DNA of 33,652 nucleotides from a virus. The notes beneath the pieces were generated by a model. That model did not search any database. It was not told the DNA's origin and saw only the letters and a list, made by a program, of their open reading frames with translations. The translations under genes and the position numbers were made by a program. How positions within the stretch are numbered: the first letter of the stretch is position 1; every line of letters starts with the position of its first letter. Shown here in pieces: positions 1-8,200 of the stretch. The stretch is from IMG/VR virus record IMGVR_UViG_3300027608_000090, positions 1-33,652 of that record. One strand, given 5' to 3'.

Positions 1-625
1 TTGGATAGTCAGCAAACGGCATGGTACACAGTTCTGGACCAATGATGTTTGCGGCCATGGCATACACTACATCTGTTGACGGTACATCTTCGGGAAACTT
101 CAGTAGCTTTTTGAACTGGTCCCAGTTTTCAAATATGTTACGCACAGTGGCAAAGAACTCTTGTGCAGTTTCTGATCTACGCCAATATGTGATAGCGTTG
201 TACACGTCGGGGAGATTGTTTGCGTCAAATACTTTTCTGTAGTGACGTGCAACAGCACGTTGGTCTTTCCAGTCTCTGCACCCGGTGCTTACTACCACAT
301 CACGATTGCGTAACATGGTCCACCAGTAGTCAATTGCGCTGGTAATCATCATGTCTGCTTCTAGTTTGATTGTTTCTCGAAACGGGGTAGCCTGAAACAC
401 TTGCCAGTCATTGGCATAGGGGTTTTCACTCAGCGGGAACGGAAATTTGTGTACATAATTAAACAACCCATCAGGTCCCAGTTCTTCGTTGGTCAACAAA
501 CAGATTTGTGCATCCGGATGCCAGTATTTGATCGTTTTGGCCAAGGTACGGGCACAGTCAACGTAGTCAACTTCTTTGGTGTTGTGTGCTACTATCAAGT
601 AGCCTTGCTCTGCGATCGGTTTCAA
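1..625 (-). CDS. Glycosyltransferase-like protein B, 3' end beyond the window
   Basis: Open reading frame of 208 visible codons with no stop before the left edge, so the C terminus is missing. The start is a TTG at 625, directly after an in-frame TAG and 5 bases downstream of a strong AGGAGA ribosome-binding site; no ATG is available there. The product begins MKPIAEQGYLIVAHNTKEVD and continues with a beta-strand/helix pattern typical of GT-A folds. It has an acidic LEADMMI motif near residue 90, in the place of a DXD metal-binding motif, and a WRRSETAQEFF motif near residue 158. It resembles the upstream gene along its length (G-x-LI-x-A-x-N start, acidic motif, RRSxTAQ), so the two are paralogs. 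The reading frame overlaps the 3' end of that gene by 59 bases. A sugar-transfer role is inferred; donor and acceptor are unknown, and the EAD in place of DXD makes catalytic activity uncertain. Confidence 0.75.
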   Translation of the reverse strand, partial: MKPIAEQGYLIVAHNTKEVDYVDCARTLAKTIKYWHPDAQICLLTNEELGPDGLFNYVHKFPFPLSENPYANDWQVFQATPFRETIKLEADMMITSAIDYWWTMLRNRDVVVSTGCRDWKDQRAVARHYRKVFDANNLPDVYNAITYWRRSETAQEFFATVRNIFENWDQFKKLLKFPEDVPSTDVVYAMAANIIGPELCTMPFADYP

Positions 626-1415
626 CTATGTCTCCTAAGTATCGTTTGCCCATGGCATGAAAACTATAACTACCAAATGTCATTTGGTAAGGTTTGCGAT
701 TGGCAGTTTTGTATTCTAATCTGTAATGATCTTGATCTAATTTTTCTAACTTTGTGCTGGGCAGGACACTGGCCAAGGGCCAAGGTATTTCTTCTACTTT
801 GAATGTGTGCCCTGACACAATGCCTATTGCAATACTCAGCGCAAAGTCATTGCGATAAGTTACTTTTTGAATCCCGTACAAGTCTCTGTAGTGTTGCCAA
901 TTGTCCCGCACCATGTTCATACAATCAAATATGTATTGTGCTGTGTTTGACCGTCTAAACATCATTACTGTGGCCCACCACATGGGCAATCGATGTTGAC
1001 CAAAACAGTTTAACTCGTCCAAGTATCCTTCGCCACCTGCCATATCAAATGCCAATCTATGGCACATGAAATCTGCTTGGTCCCATAATTGATTTAGATC
1101 ACTGTCTGCTACTACATAGTCGGCGTCGAGTACAAGCGTGTGATCCCACGGACTAAGATTATAGGCATCAGTTCTACCTGCGTTGTGCCAAGACACAGTC
1201 GCTTCATAGTCCTCAAACCAACGTGTTCCGCCGGTTGCAGGTACGGCTCTAATGACTTGATCAAATCTTCTATCCGAGTCTGCGTCTGGTCGGTCTGTGA
1301 CAACGGCCACTGGAATGTTGAGGTGTCTACGAATATTTTCAGCTGACCAAGCAGCCATTTCCAAGTAGTCTGTTTGTTCATTGTTAAAAGCAAATATCAG
1401 TGCGCCACGTGTCAT
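567..1415 (-). CDS. Glycosyltransferase-like protein A (GT-A type)
   Basis: 282 residues. It begins MTRGALIFAFNNEQTDYLEM, a Rossmann-like first strand, followed by a second strand VAVVTDR near residue 38. The motif HTLVLDADYVV near residue 95 carries a DAD (DXD) of the kind that binds metal and nucleotide-sugar in GT-A glycosyltransferases. A second conserved part, MMFRRSNTAQYIF, sits near residue 153, and FGSYSFHAMGKRYL near the C terminus supplies a possible active-site His. The ATG overlaps the TGA of the 102-residue gene (ATGA), which implies coupled translation, and the 3' end overlaps the next paralog by 59 bases. Similar proteins are known beside fibre genes in aquatic T4-like phages (family knowledge from memory). 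It may glycosylate virion proteins or host surface sugars; that is inference. Confidence 0.72.
   Translation of the reverse strand: MTRGALIFAFNNEQTDYLEMAAWSAENIRRHLNIPVAVVTDRPDADSDRRFDQVIRAVPATGGTRWFEDYEATVSWHNAGRTDAYNLSPWDHTLVLDADYVVADSDLNQLWDQADFMCHRLAFDMAGGEGYLDELNCFGQHRLPMWWATVMMFRRSNTAQYIFDCMNMVRDNWQHYRDLYGIQKVTYRNDFALSIAIGIVSGHTFKVEEIPWPLASVLPSTKLEKLDQDHYRLEYKTANRKPYQMTFGSYSFHAMGKRYLGDIVETDRRARLLDSSTQHQRS
631..636 (-). promoter_or_regulatory. Ribosome-binding site that fixes a TTG start
   Basis: AGGAGA on the minus strand, 5 bases before the TTG at 625. It lies inside the coding sequence of the preceding glycosyltransferase-like gene. It is the main reason for choosing the TTG, together with the in-frame TAG immediately before that codon. 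Confidence 0.7.
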
Positions 1416-1720
1416 CGTTTCTTGCTCAACTGATCATGTTCTACCAGCCAGGCATTCATTTGTTCTTGCCAGCGATTGTGTGTAAGATGTTGTAGTTCCA
1501 ATGGGTTAATTTTTATCGGATTCTCGTACAAGTCCAGGATCACAATGCCGTCTTCAACTGGCACAGATTGAAGTATTGCCAGTAGTTCAGGGCCAGCCCG
1601 CCACATGCCACCGGCATGGGCAAACAACATACGGGCTTGGTATTTTTCTTTAAGCACACGTTTTGCGGCAACGTGATCAAAACGTGCTCGTGCATGAGCA
1701 ATCAAGGCATCTGTATCCAT
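1412..1720 (-). CDS. Conserved small phage protein, function unknown
   Basis: 102 residues, starting MDTDALIAHARARFDHVAAK and ending in the basic tail LSKKR. It is predicted soluble and mostly helical, with a short strand segment GIVILDLYENPIKI in the middle and no signal peptide or membrane segment. Proteins with this general pattern (helical start, KEKY segment, LDLY-NP-K segment) are recalled next to fibre genes of marine T4-like phages, but I know no assigned function. It is the first gene after a terminator and a sigma70-like promoter, and its stop overlaps the next start as ATGA, so it probably heads a three-gene transcript with the two glycosyltransferase-like genes. No Shine-Dalgarno sequence is visible before the ATG. 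A role in fibre assembly or glycan modification is only a guess from position. Confidence 0.65.
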   Translation of the reverse strand: MDTDALIAHARARFDHVAAKRVLKEKYQARMLFAHAGGMWRAGPELLAILQSVPVEDGIVILDLYENPIKINPLELQHLTHNRWQEQMNAWLVEHDQLSKKR

Positions 1721-1725
1721 GCTTT

Positions 1726-1754
1726 ATTATACGGGAATTTTAGACAAAAGTAAA
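1726..1754 (-). promoter_or_regulatory. Sigma70-like promoter, TTTACT-N17-TATAAT
   Basis: On the minus strand a perfect TATAAT (1726-1731) lies 17 bases downstream of TTTACT (1749-1754), which matches four of six bases of TTGACA. The expected transcription start, about 6-7 bases past the -10 box, falls on or beside the ATG at 1720, so the message may be leaderless. The -35 box overlaps the foot of the terminator hairpin by three bases. Confidence 0.5.
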
Positions 1755-1771
1755 GGGGCAACAGCCCCTTT
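1752..1771 (-). terminator. Rho-independent terminator after the fibre operon
   Basis: A perfect 8-bp stem, AAAGGGGC paired with GCCCCTTT, around a 4-base loop. On the minus strand it is followed by a T-rich tract (TTTACTTTTG). It begins three bases after the stop codon of the 319-residue fibre-like gene. It is the only convincing terminator in the window. Confidence 0.8.
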
Positions 1772-1774
1772 TGG

Positions 1775-2734
1775 TTAAACAGTTGTGGCTGCTACAGTTG
1801 GTGTGCCCCAACTTGCTGAAGTTAGGTAAGTTGTGCTTGGGGGAAAATAAGTGCAGATAGTACAAGGTGCTGTGCCCGGAGTTGCACCAGTAGGTGCTGT
1901 ACCGCCGGAAATTGGATCACCGTCACTGGCAGACCAAGTGGTAGTGATAACTAACTGAGTCCCCGAACCGGCTGTTTTGGCCTGGTGTTGGATAAAGTTG
2001 GTGGTGTAGGGTGCTGTGTCTGCAAATTGTTTGTAGATGATCTGATCACTAGTGGTCAGGTTGTACCATCCCAGACTGTTTTGTAGTGTTACAGGTGTGC
2101 CTGTTCCGCCAACTTTGGTTACACCTGTGTAGGATACAGCCGCAATGGTGTGTGCAGTGCCTGCTCCAGAAATATAGATGTCTCCGCACAGTGTACCGGC
2201 CAAGTCGTTCCACTCAGGATCTCCCAGGGCACCAGTGGCTGTTTTGCTCACATCTAGTTTGATTAGTCCGCCACCGTTGAAAAAATAACGTGCAGCATCT
2301 GCACTGGCAAATGTCACTGTGTTGGTAAAGACAATGCTCCAAGTAGCGCCTGATGTGGCCGCGGTCTTGGAATTGGTTCCGGTCCAGCCTGTGTATTGTG
2401 ATCCCACTGCTACGGCGTTGTTACGATTGGTAGTAACATTGGTAATATCAGTGTTGACCGCGGCCAATACTGAAATCAAAGTACCTGCTGTGGGCGCTGA
2501 TCTTGCAGTGAGAGTGGTACCAGTTTGGCTGCCCAGGCTACTCAAGGTATTGACCAAACTGGCCCATTGTGTGGCTGTGATAGTGCCAGCGGCGCTGACT
2601 GTGGAGACGGCGCTCTGTCCATACCCTTTGTCACTTGCGCCAGTACTCCAAACGTCATTTATGTTGGAGGCATTGGTGCTAACAAAACCGTTGTAGTCTG
2701 TGGCTTGAATCAATCCACCTGATGAATAAGTCAT
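1775..2734 (-). CDS. Tail-fibre-like virion protein
   Basis: 319 residues, rich in Thr, Ser, Ala and Gly, with no charged helical segments or signal peptide. The N-terminal part, with DYNGFVSTNASNINDVWSTG and KGYGQSAV, recalls the first 60 residues of fibre-associated proteins of aquatic T4-like phages (from memory). The middle holds a helix-like SLVNTLSSLGSQTG segment and an ARYFFNGGG strand. The C-terminal 50 residues are low in complexity, contain a CTIC cysteine pair and end in a Thr/Ala-rich tail. It lies 16 bases downstream of the 582-residue fibre, with an AGGAAAA ribosome-binding site, and ends at a terminator, so it is the last gene of that fibre transcript. Receptor binding or fibre-tip function is inferred; no enzyme motif is visible. 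Confidence 0.6.
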   Translation of the reverse strand: MTYSSGGLIQATDYNGFVSTNASNINDVWSTGASDKGYGQSAVSTVSAAGTITATQWASLVNTLSSLGSQTGTTLTARSAPTAGTLISVLAAVNTDITNVTTNRNNAVAVGSQYTGWTGTNSKTAATSGATWSIVFTNTVTFASADAARYFFNGGGLIKLDVSKTATGALGDPEWNDLAGTLCGDIYISGAGTAHTIAAVSYTGVTKVGGTGTPVTLQNSLGWYNLTTSDQIIYKQFADTAPYTTNFIQHQAKTAGSGTQLVITTTWSASDGDPISGGTAPTGATPGTAPCTICTYFPPSTTYLTSASWGTPTVAATTV

Positions 2735-2750
2735 TGTGTTTTTTTCCTGC

Positions 2751-4499
2751 TTAGTTGTTTATGGTCACTATAGCTTCAATTGTACCTGATTCCGGAGTGG
2801 GTTTGTCAACCAAGCTGCGTCCAATTACATTGAATGCAGTAGCTTCTCCAGGTTGTGCGGCACGAGCCTGTCCTGATCCTGCTGACACCAAGCGATCGCC
2901 TTTTTTCACGTAACCTGTGACCTTGACTGGCACACGCCCTGTCATGGCCACTCGAGGGTGAGTGTCATCTTCACCAGCGCCACCATTCATGGTATAAGCT
3001 GGTCTTGTACTTATCACACCAAACACATTTTCGCTTAGATCATGGTTGGCTTTTGTAATTTCTTTAAGTCCACCTAGTTCAACCACTGTACCAGGCTCAA
3101 GCAAAGCATCAGCTTCAAAGCGTTCTGCAACGTCAGCATACAAGGCTGTGGTAGCAGTGGCAAACACTTGATTGAAGTAGCTGCCGCTGGAACCAATGTT
3201 GCCCACGCCGTTTGATCCTGTTTTGGCAATGCTTTGAACACTGACCACGTTGGCATAAACTGTTGTGGTGTCAATCACCACCACGTTGGCTGTTCCGGCC
3301 ACAGTGAACGCAATGTTACCATTGGGTGCATTTACTTCACCTTTGGATGTGCCGTTTTCAAACTTGGTAACCGACACACCCAAGCTCAAGCCTGTGAGTT
3401 GTGAACCGTTACCAATGAAATATGTTCCTGCCACGTTGGCTGCTGATGTAACGTTGCCTGTGGCTGATACCAGTCCAGTTGTTCTTAAATTTCCAGCTTG
3501 CACGTTGGCAGTGGCTGACACGTTGGCGGCCTGCATCAAGGCTGTGGTTATGATGTTTCCACCTGTGATGTTGCCTGTAGCAGTGACTACACCTGCTGTG
3601 GTAATGTTGGCGCCAGTGACGTTGCCACCTGCACTCACAAGACCTACCGCAGTCACATTGCCTGCTGTGGTAACGTTGCCGCCAATCACGTTGCCTGTAA
3701 CAGTGACCAAGCCTGTTGTGACCACGTTGGCACCTGTGACGTTGCCTGACGCAGTGACTAAGCCTGCTGTGGTAATGTTTCCACCAATCACGTTGCCTGT
3801 TACTGAGTTGAATCCTGTAATTAGTACACCTGTAGACTGTACAATAGCAGTGGTTGCACCAGCTGCTGTGATTACCACGTTGCCACCATTTCTAACATTA
3901 CCAGCAAACACTGTGTCTGCTGAATTGCTCATGGTAATGCCTTTGAACACTGTGGGGAACAACGTTGATGTTGGTGCTGCCGCAGTAAAATTTGAATCTT
4001 TAGATACTAGGCCTACTCTGGTACCCGCCACATAAAGACCAGTCACATAGTGAGGCGTTGCTGTGTTATCATTTACTGTTTCAGGAATTGCACCAGCGGT
4101 GCCTTCTGTTGATGTAAATGCAGGACCCACAACAATGAAACTGGTGCCAGTGTATACTTTGACCTGTTGGTTTGTGGTGTCATACCAAAGGTCACCTGTG
4201 ACGTTTGAAGACGGTTGAGTGGCGCTGGCAGTGGCGGCACTGATAGTTTTAAATATGCTACCATTGTAAACTTTGAGCAAGTTGTTGGTTTTATCCCACC
4301 ATAGTTGTCCTGTAAGCGGTGCTACTGGTGCCGAAGTATTTGAGCCGTTTTCCAGCAAGTGTATAAAGTTTTCATCCAAAAACTCCCCGTACCCTGCGTA
4401 GTTTTTACCCACAAGAGTCATGCTACTTGCAGTGTTTACTGTGCCGTCGTTGACTGTGGCAAACACGCTGCCGTCAGTAAGATTGATTGTATATGCCAT
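2751..4499 (-). CDS. Repeat-built tail fibre protein
   Basis: 582 residues. Residues 1-130 form a head with two copies of a G-x-LW-x-D-x(2)-N-x(3)-KVY-x-G-x(2)-F motif (residues about 64-83 and 102-122), common in marine phage fibres as I recall. Residues about 230-355 are built of roughly seven 17-residue repeats such as GLVTASGNVTGANV, which would form a beta-rich trimeric shaft. A hinge segment, FIGNGSQLTGLS, follows. The C-terminal 130 residues begin ALYADVAERFEADALLEPGT and continue through GVISTRPAY, PRVAMTGRVPVKV and KKGDRLV; this resembles C-terminal domains of phage fibres that aid trimer folding and may self-cleave, but I cannot see a proven catalytic site. A TATAAATA late promoter and an AGGAAAC ribosome-binding site precede the ATG. 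Its likely role is host recognition as a side fibre. Confidence 0.78.
   Translation of the reverse strand: MAYTINLTDGSVFATVNDGTVNTASSMTLVGKNYAGYGEFLDENFIHLLENGSNTSAPVAPLTGQLWWDKTNNLLKVYNGSIFKTISAATASATQPSSNVTGDLWYDTTNQQVKVYTGTSFIVVGPAFTSTEGTAGAIPETVNDNTATPHYVTGLYVAGTRVGLVSKDSNFTAAAPTSTLFPTVFKGITMSNSADTVFAGNVRNGGNVVITAAGATTAIVQSTGVLITGFNSVTGNVIGGNITTAGLVTASGNVTGANVVTTGLVTVTGNVIGGNVTTAGNVTAVGLVSAGGNVTGANITTAGVVTATGNITGGNIITTALMQAANVSATANVQAGNLRTTGLVSATGNVTSAANVAGTYFIGNGSQLTGLSLGVSVTKFENGTSKGEVNAPNGNIAFTVAGTANVVVIDTTTVYANVVSVQSIAKTGSNGVGNIGSSGSYFNQVFATATTALYADVAERFEADALLEPGTVVELGGLKEITKANHDLSENVFGVISTRPAYTMNGGAGEDDTHPRVAMTGRVPVKVTGYVKKGDRLVSAGSGQARAAQPGEATAFNVIGRSLVDKPTPESGTIEAIVTINN
3430..3810 (-). 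repeat. About seven 51-bp coding repeats in the fibre shaft
   Basis: Imperfect tandem repeats within the 582-residue fibre, each encoding about 17 residues with the core GNVTGANVTTAGLVTA. On the plus strand they appear as recurring ACGTTGCC and GTGGTAATGTTGGC words. One unit is extended by about six residues (GNVTAVGLV). Such repeats can change in number by slippage and so alter fibre length. Confidence 0.75.
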
Positions 4500-4517
4500 G
4501 TCTGTTTCCTAGTTCAA

Positions 4518-4525
4518 TATTTATA
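4518..4525 (-). promoter_or_regulatory. T4-type late promoter TATAAATA for the 582-residue fibre
   Basis: Exact TATAAATA on the minus strand, 18 bases before the fibre ATG, overlapping the TAA stop of the upstream gene. An AGGAAAC ribosome-binding site lies between box and ATG. T4-like phages use this box for sigma-gp55-dependent late transcription (family knowledge). Confidence 0.75.
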
Positions 4526-5126
4526 CAGCATTGATATTGCTCAATGTCTGAATTCTCACAGTGTAATCAATTTGAATTTGACGATTCAAGCTCTTTTGCA
4601 CAGGGTGGAAAATAACATGAGTTATCAGGCGCAAGTTATCCACTGCACCGTTCCAGACCTTGAGTCCCAGTTCGTCAAACACAAATTCACCATTAAAATT
4701 GGTTGAATTGTCAAAAGCCTGCTGTTGAGCTGGCTCACCGTAATCTAACAAACACTGCACCAAAATATCTGTATACACGTTGCCCGATGTGTGCAACACT
4801 GTCATTTTGTTATTGACTGGGTCAGTGTCAGCCGCTGAATTGTCGTTGACTACTTTTTGATAGGTTTGATTGTAAAGATCAGCATTTTGACCAGTGGTAT
4901 TTGGGGGCAAGTATGTGATCACCCCAGTTGGGTCTACTGAGCTACCGCCGTTGCCAAATGCCATTTGATAGATATAGCCAATGTTTCTATCGCTGAGCGT
5001 TTGGGCCATAGCAATAGATATGTTTTCATAGTGAATAGCGTTGTGATCGTTGTAGAAAATCTCGCCGCTTTTGGGATCATGTATTTTTACATGACCAGTA
5101 ATTTTTGCCAATCCTGCCGAAATCAT
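4521..5126 (-). CDS. Virion-associated protein of unknown function
   Basis: 201 residues with no signal peptide or membrane segment. The N-terminal segment ITGHVKIHDPKSGEIFYNDH, followed by NAIHYENIS, is a motif I recall at the start of hypothetical structural proteins in aquatic T4-like phages. The segment IGYIYQMAFGNGGSSVDPTG suggests a beta-rich fold, and the C-terminal half ends in two strand-rich stretches, LRLITHVIFHPV and IQIDYTVRIQTL. The ATG overlaps the TGA of the preceding 49-residue gene (ATGA), with GGAGG as ribosome-binding site. It lies between the giant adsorption-type protein and the fibre, so it may join fibre to baseplate. This position can hold gp8- or gp9-type proteins in T4, but I see no recognisable similarity to either. 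Function unknown. Confidence 0.6.
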   Translation of the reverse strand: MISAGLAKITGHVKIHDPKSGEIFYNDHNAIHYENISIAMAQTLSDRNIGYIYQMAFGNGGSSVDPTGVITYLPPNTTGQNADLYNQTYQKVVNDNSAADTDPVNNKMTVLHTSGNVYTDILVQCLLDYGEPAQQQAFDNSTNFNGEFVFDELGLKVWNGAVDNLRLITHVIFHPVQKSLNRQIQIDYTVRIQTLSNINAV

Positions 5127-5272
5127 GCACGACCCTCCACGTAGGTTTTTTGTGTTTTAGGATCAAAAATTCTCATGTGCGCTTGGACAGATATAGATCC
5201 GGTTTCGTTGGGCCGTCTGGGTTTTTCCTGCGATTTGGCCTCAACTGGTTGTTTTTGTTGTGTGTTTGACAT
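5123..5272 (-). CDS. Small 49-residue protein sharing a motif with the next gene
   Basis: The product starts MSNTQQKQPVEAKSQEKPRR, a basic, polar and probably disordered stretch. It ends with QAHMRIFDPKTQKTYVEGRA, which parallels the first residues of the next protein (GHVKIHDPKSGEIFYNDH): both share H-x-(K/R)-I-x-DPK. The stop overlaps the next ATG as ATGA, an arrangement that favours translational coupling, and the gene fills the only space between the 5012-residue gene and the 201-residue gene. This supports a real gene despite its length. The start could instead be the internal ATG that encodes the Met of QAHMRI, but the overlap with its neighbour is the same. The ribosome-binding site is weak. 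It may be a partial duplication of the downstream gene's 5' end. Function unknown. Confidence 0.55.
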   Translation of the reverse strand: MSNTQQKQPVEAKSQEKPRRPNETGSISVQAHMRIFDPKTQKTYVEGRA

Positions 5273-5279
5273 GATCACT

Positions 5280-5287
5280 TATTTAGC
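5280..5287 (-). promoter_or_regulatory. Weak late-promoter-like box GCTAAATA
   Basis: GCTAAATA on the minus strand, 7 bases before the ATG of the 49-residue gene and just after the stop of the giant gene. It differs from TATAAATA at two positions, so it is only a candidate for driving the 49- and 201-residue genes. Confidence 0.25.
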
Positions 5288-5292
5288 CTACT

Positions 5293-8200
5293 TTATTCAC
5301 CGCGCAAGAACCTTGCGGCCAGAGTGTCAGTATCTTGCAAGGCCACGCCATTGCTGGCAGTTGTTGCCCCTTGTTGATACCAAGTCACGCCCTGGCGAAC
5401 CAAAATAGTAACTTCGCTACCTTCTGCCGGGGCTCGCAACTCAGGATACACAGCGCCATCTACTACAAATTCAATAGTAACTGGGTCAAATAGGCTCAGG
5501 AACCAGCGGTATTGGCTGGTGGCTGTGGTATCGCTGTACTTGTACTGACGGCGCCCACCTACGTATACTTCAATAGACAAGTTTTCTGTTGAACTGTCTT
5601 CAAAATCAGCTACGTCAATTAATGGGGCAGAAAATACGCTAGTTGTTCCGTCTCCTAACGGGAAGGTCCCGCTTAATGTTCCATCTGAAGAGTTGGTCAC
5701 TACGTAATCTTGATATCTTTGATCTAGTAAATTACCTCGTCCGGTATCGTAGACATCTGCGCTAGTACTATGACTTGCAGATGCGGTTCCTGCAGTACCA
5801 CGCAAGAGACTACTAATTGTGTTAAGAGCTGTATTTCTGTAGCGATACATGATACGTTCGCCGTCAATGGTAATTACACCAAACACACCTAGTTCAAGAT
5901 TAGGCTCAGTTAACACAGAAGCATCGGTGACATAAATGGTGTCAGCAGTGGCACTGAGGTCTTGACTCAGTGTGGTTGAAGTTGCGGCAGTGATTCGATA
6001 TGTGGCTTGCACCCCACGCATGTCTTGGAATATTCTGAAAGCCATGGATTCTGGAACTATGCTGTCAGTAAACATAGTCACAGCAAGAATTTGTGCAGGA
6101 CCAATAGCACCTGAGGCTAAGATCAAGGTTGCACTTTCAAGAGTCGACCCATCATCTTCAACTGTAAAATCAGCTCCCTCAAACAATCTATATCCATCTA
6201 ATGTCACCCACAATCGTCCTGCATTGACACTAGTACGGTTCAATAAAAAGTCATTGCTGGAGACCGCAGTACCAACCGAATAATCATAAGATCCAGGGTC
6301 TCCTGACACAGAAGCAGCATCATAAACTGTGCTGTCGTAAGGTTCAGCAATGGTCAATCCACTCACTATAGGACCATTGAATACCAAGGTCACTGGATTT
6401 TGTTGTGCTGTATCGTTCCAGGTGATAACAGCAAACACATCATCTAGGTTGACTCCTGAAGAAATTTGTACGGTTTGTGTTACCACTCGATAATCTGCTT
6501 CGGTATCCACACTGATCAATATTCTAGCACCACTAGGTGGTGGGCTAGTAAACACCACTTGACGACCAGGTGTGTTTGATCCTGAATAATTGGTTACAGC
6601 GTAACTACCTATTGTAGCGCCAACGCTTTGTACTTGTAGCACATTGTCCACCCAAACCTGGATGTCATTAGGAGCATCAATAATGCTTTGGCTGTAGTTA
6701 CCACGTTGTGGCAACCCAAAACTCACCTCAACATTATTACCAGTCCATTCGATGCCTTCGGGTGGTTGTAGTCGCAAGCCATTGCGTGTGATCACCATGT
6801 TAGCAGAGTTGCTGCCTTGTATGCTGTTGGTCAATGTGATTACGGGTGTGGCTACCATAGCTGCATCAGCCACTTTGTACTGTACCTGTGGAGTGCTCCA
6901 ACTGAGGTCGATTGTGGCGGTGCCTGTCCCTGTACCAATACCTGTGGCAGTAAAGGTCACTCCCACTGTGTTTGACGCAGCACCTATCGAAACAAAATCA
7001 GTGGTACCAAGTGTGGCAATAGTGTATTGATTGCCCTTGACGAAATAACCAGCTTCAACTGTGGTCAGGCCAAATGCCACTAGAGCAATTCCTGAGCCAA
7101 AGCCATAACTGGTACCAAGATCAACTTCACTCTCAAGTGTGGGCACAAAGCTGATCCAGTAGTCCAGGTCAGTAATAACAATTCCAGCCGGTACATTCTG
7201 CTGTGCGCGGTAATAGGTACCACTGTTGTTTACAATATCCAATCTTGAATAACTATCCAAAATATCCCAGGTGGTGCTCTCAATGTAAGGTGTCCAACTG
7301 ATGCCGCCCACTGATGCACCATTCACAAACACATAAACATCGCTAATTTCTGCGGTGTTCACTGGAATGATTACTGTAGATCCAATGTCTCCGCCAAGGT
7401 AATTGGCACGATACAATTGACTGCCACCACCCAACTCGTATACTGAGATATTCACAATGTTGCCGGATGCTACGGTCAACAAGGTGATTGTGTAGTCGTC
7501 CCAGTCGATGGTGAAATCAGTGCCTGGCACAAGATCTATTCCTGTGGTAATATTACTGACCAATACCTGCACTGGATGTTCGACAACACCTGCCCAACTC
7601 AAAGTTGAAGTTACCGCAGGTTCGTATTCGTATCTTATGGTTCCCAATTGGAAACCATGTCCGTCACGGCTCCAATCAGCTCCTGGTCGGGTGTACACAC
7701 GCATGTCCAGGGTGTCAAATTCTGCGCCATTGACCAGCTCTTCAGGAGCATGGCCTTCGTACAAGCCAATAAACTCGCCGCCGTCAACATTGATGTCTGT
7801 GGGTAATGTGCCCAGTGTAGCATCTGTAAATTCGCTGGTGTATTCTGCATCTACTGCCAAGGGATCGCCTAGGAAATAATCTCCGTACACTTGCACACCA
7901 GGGTAATCAACTCCATCAACTAACAACGGTAATTCAAGTCCAGGCGCATTCACTCCTGGCACATACAAGCCCATTGTTCGATCTACGCCAGTCAGTCCCA
8001 CGCCGTTGTTGAATGTGCCTGCATTTACTTCTGTCCAGTCTTCTAGATTAAAAGTTGGTCCAACCACAGCAGTAGAATCAGCACTGGCAGCTTGCCACAC
8101 GCGATTATCAAATCTTACCAGCTGGCCATCTTGATATGTTCCGTTGGAACTCCAGGTTTGAACATCACTGAAATACTGGAAGCGGTCATACTTGATCACA

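Noticed and set aside
401-802. A 133-codon plus-strand frame
   Set aside because: It is opposite the two glycosyltransferase-like genes, which have ribosome-binding sites and conserved motifs.
3430-3810. A CRISPR-like array
   Set aside because: The repeats are imperfect, in frame, without unique spacers of constant length, and encode a fibre shaft.
3265-4035. A 256-codon open frame on the plus strand, rich in Pro, Val and Thr
   Set aside because: It is the reverse complement of the Thr/Asn/Val-rich fibre repeats. It has no ribosome-binding site, no family likeness, and the minus-strand fibre is clearly the gene.
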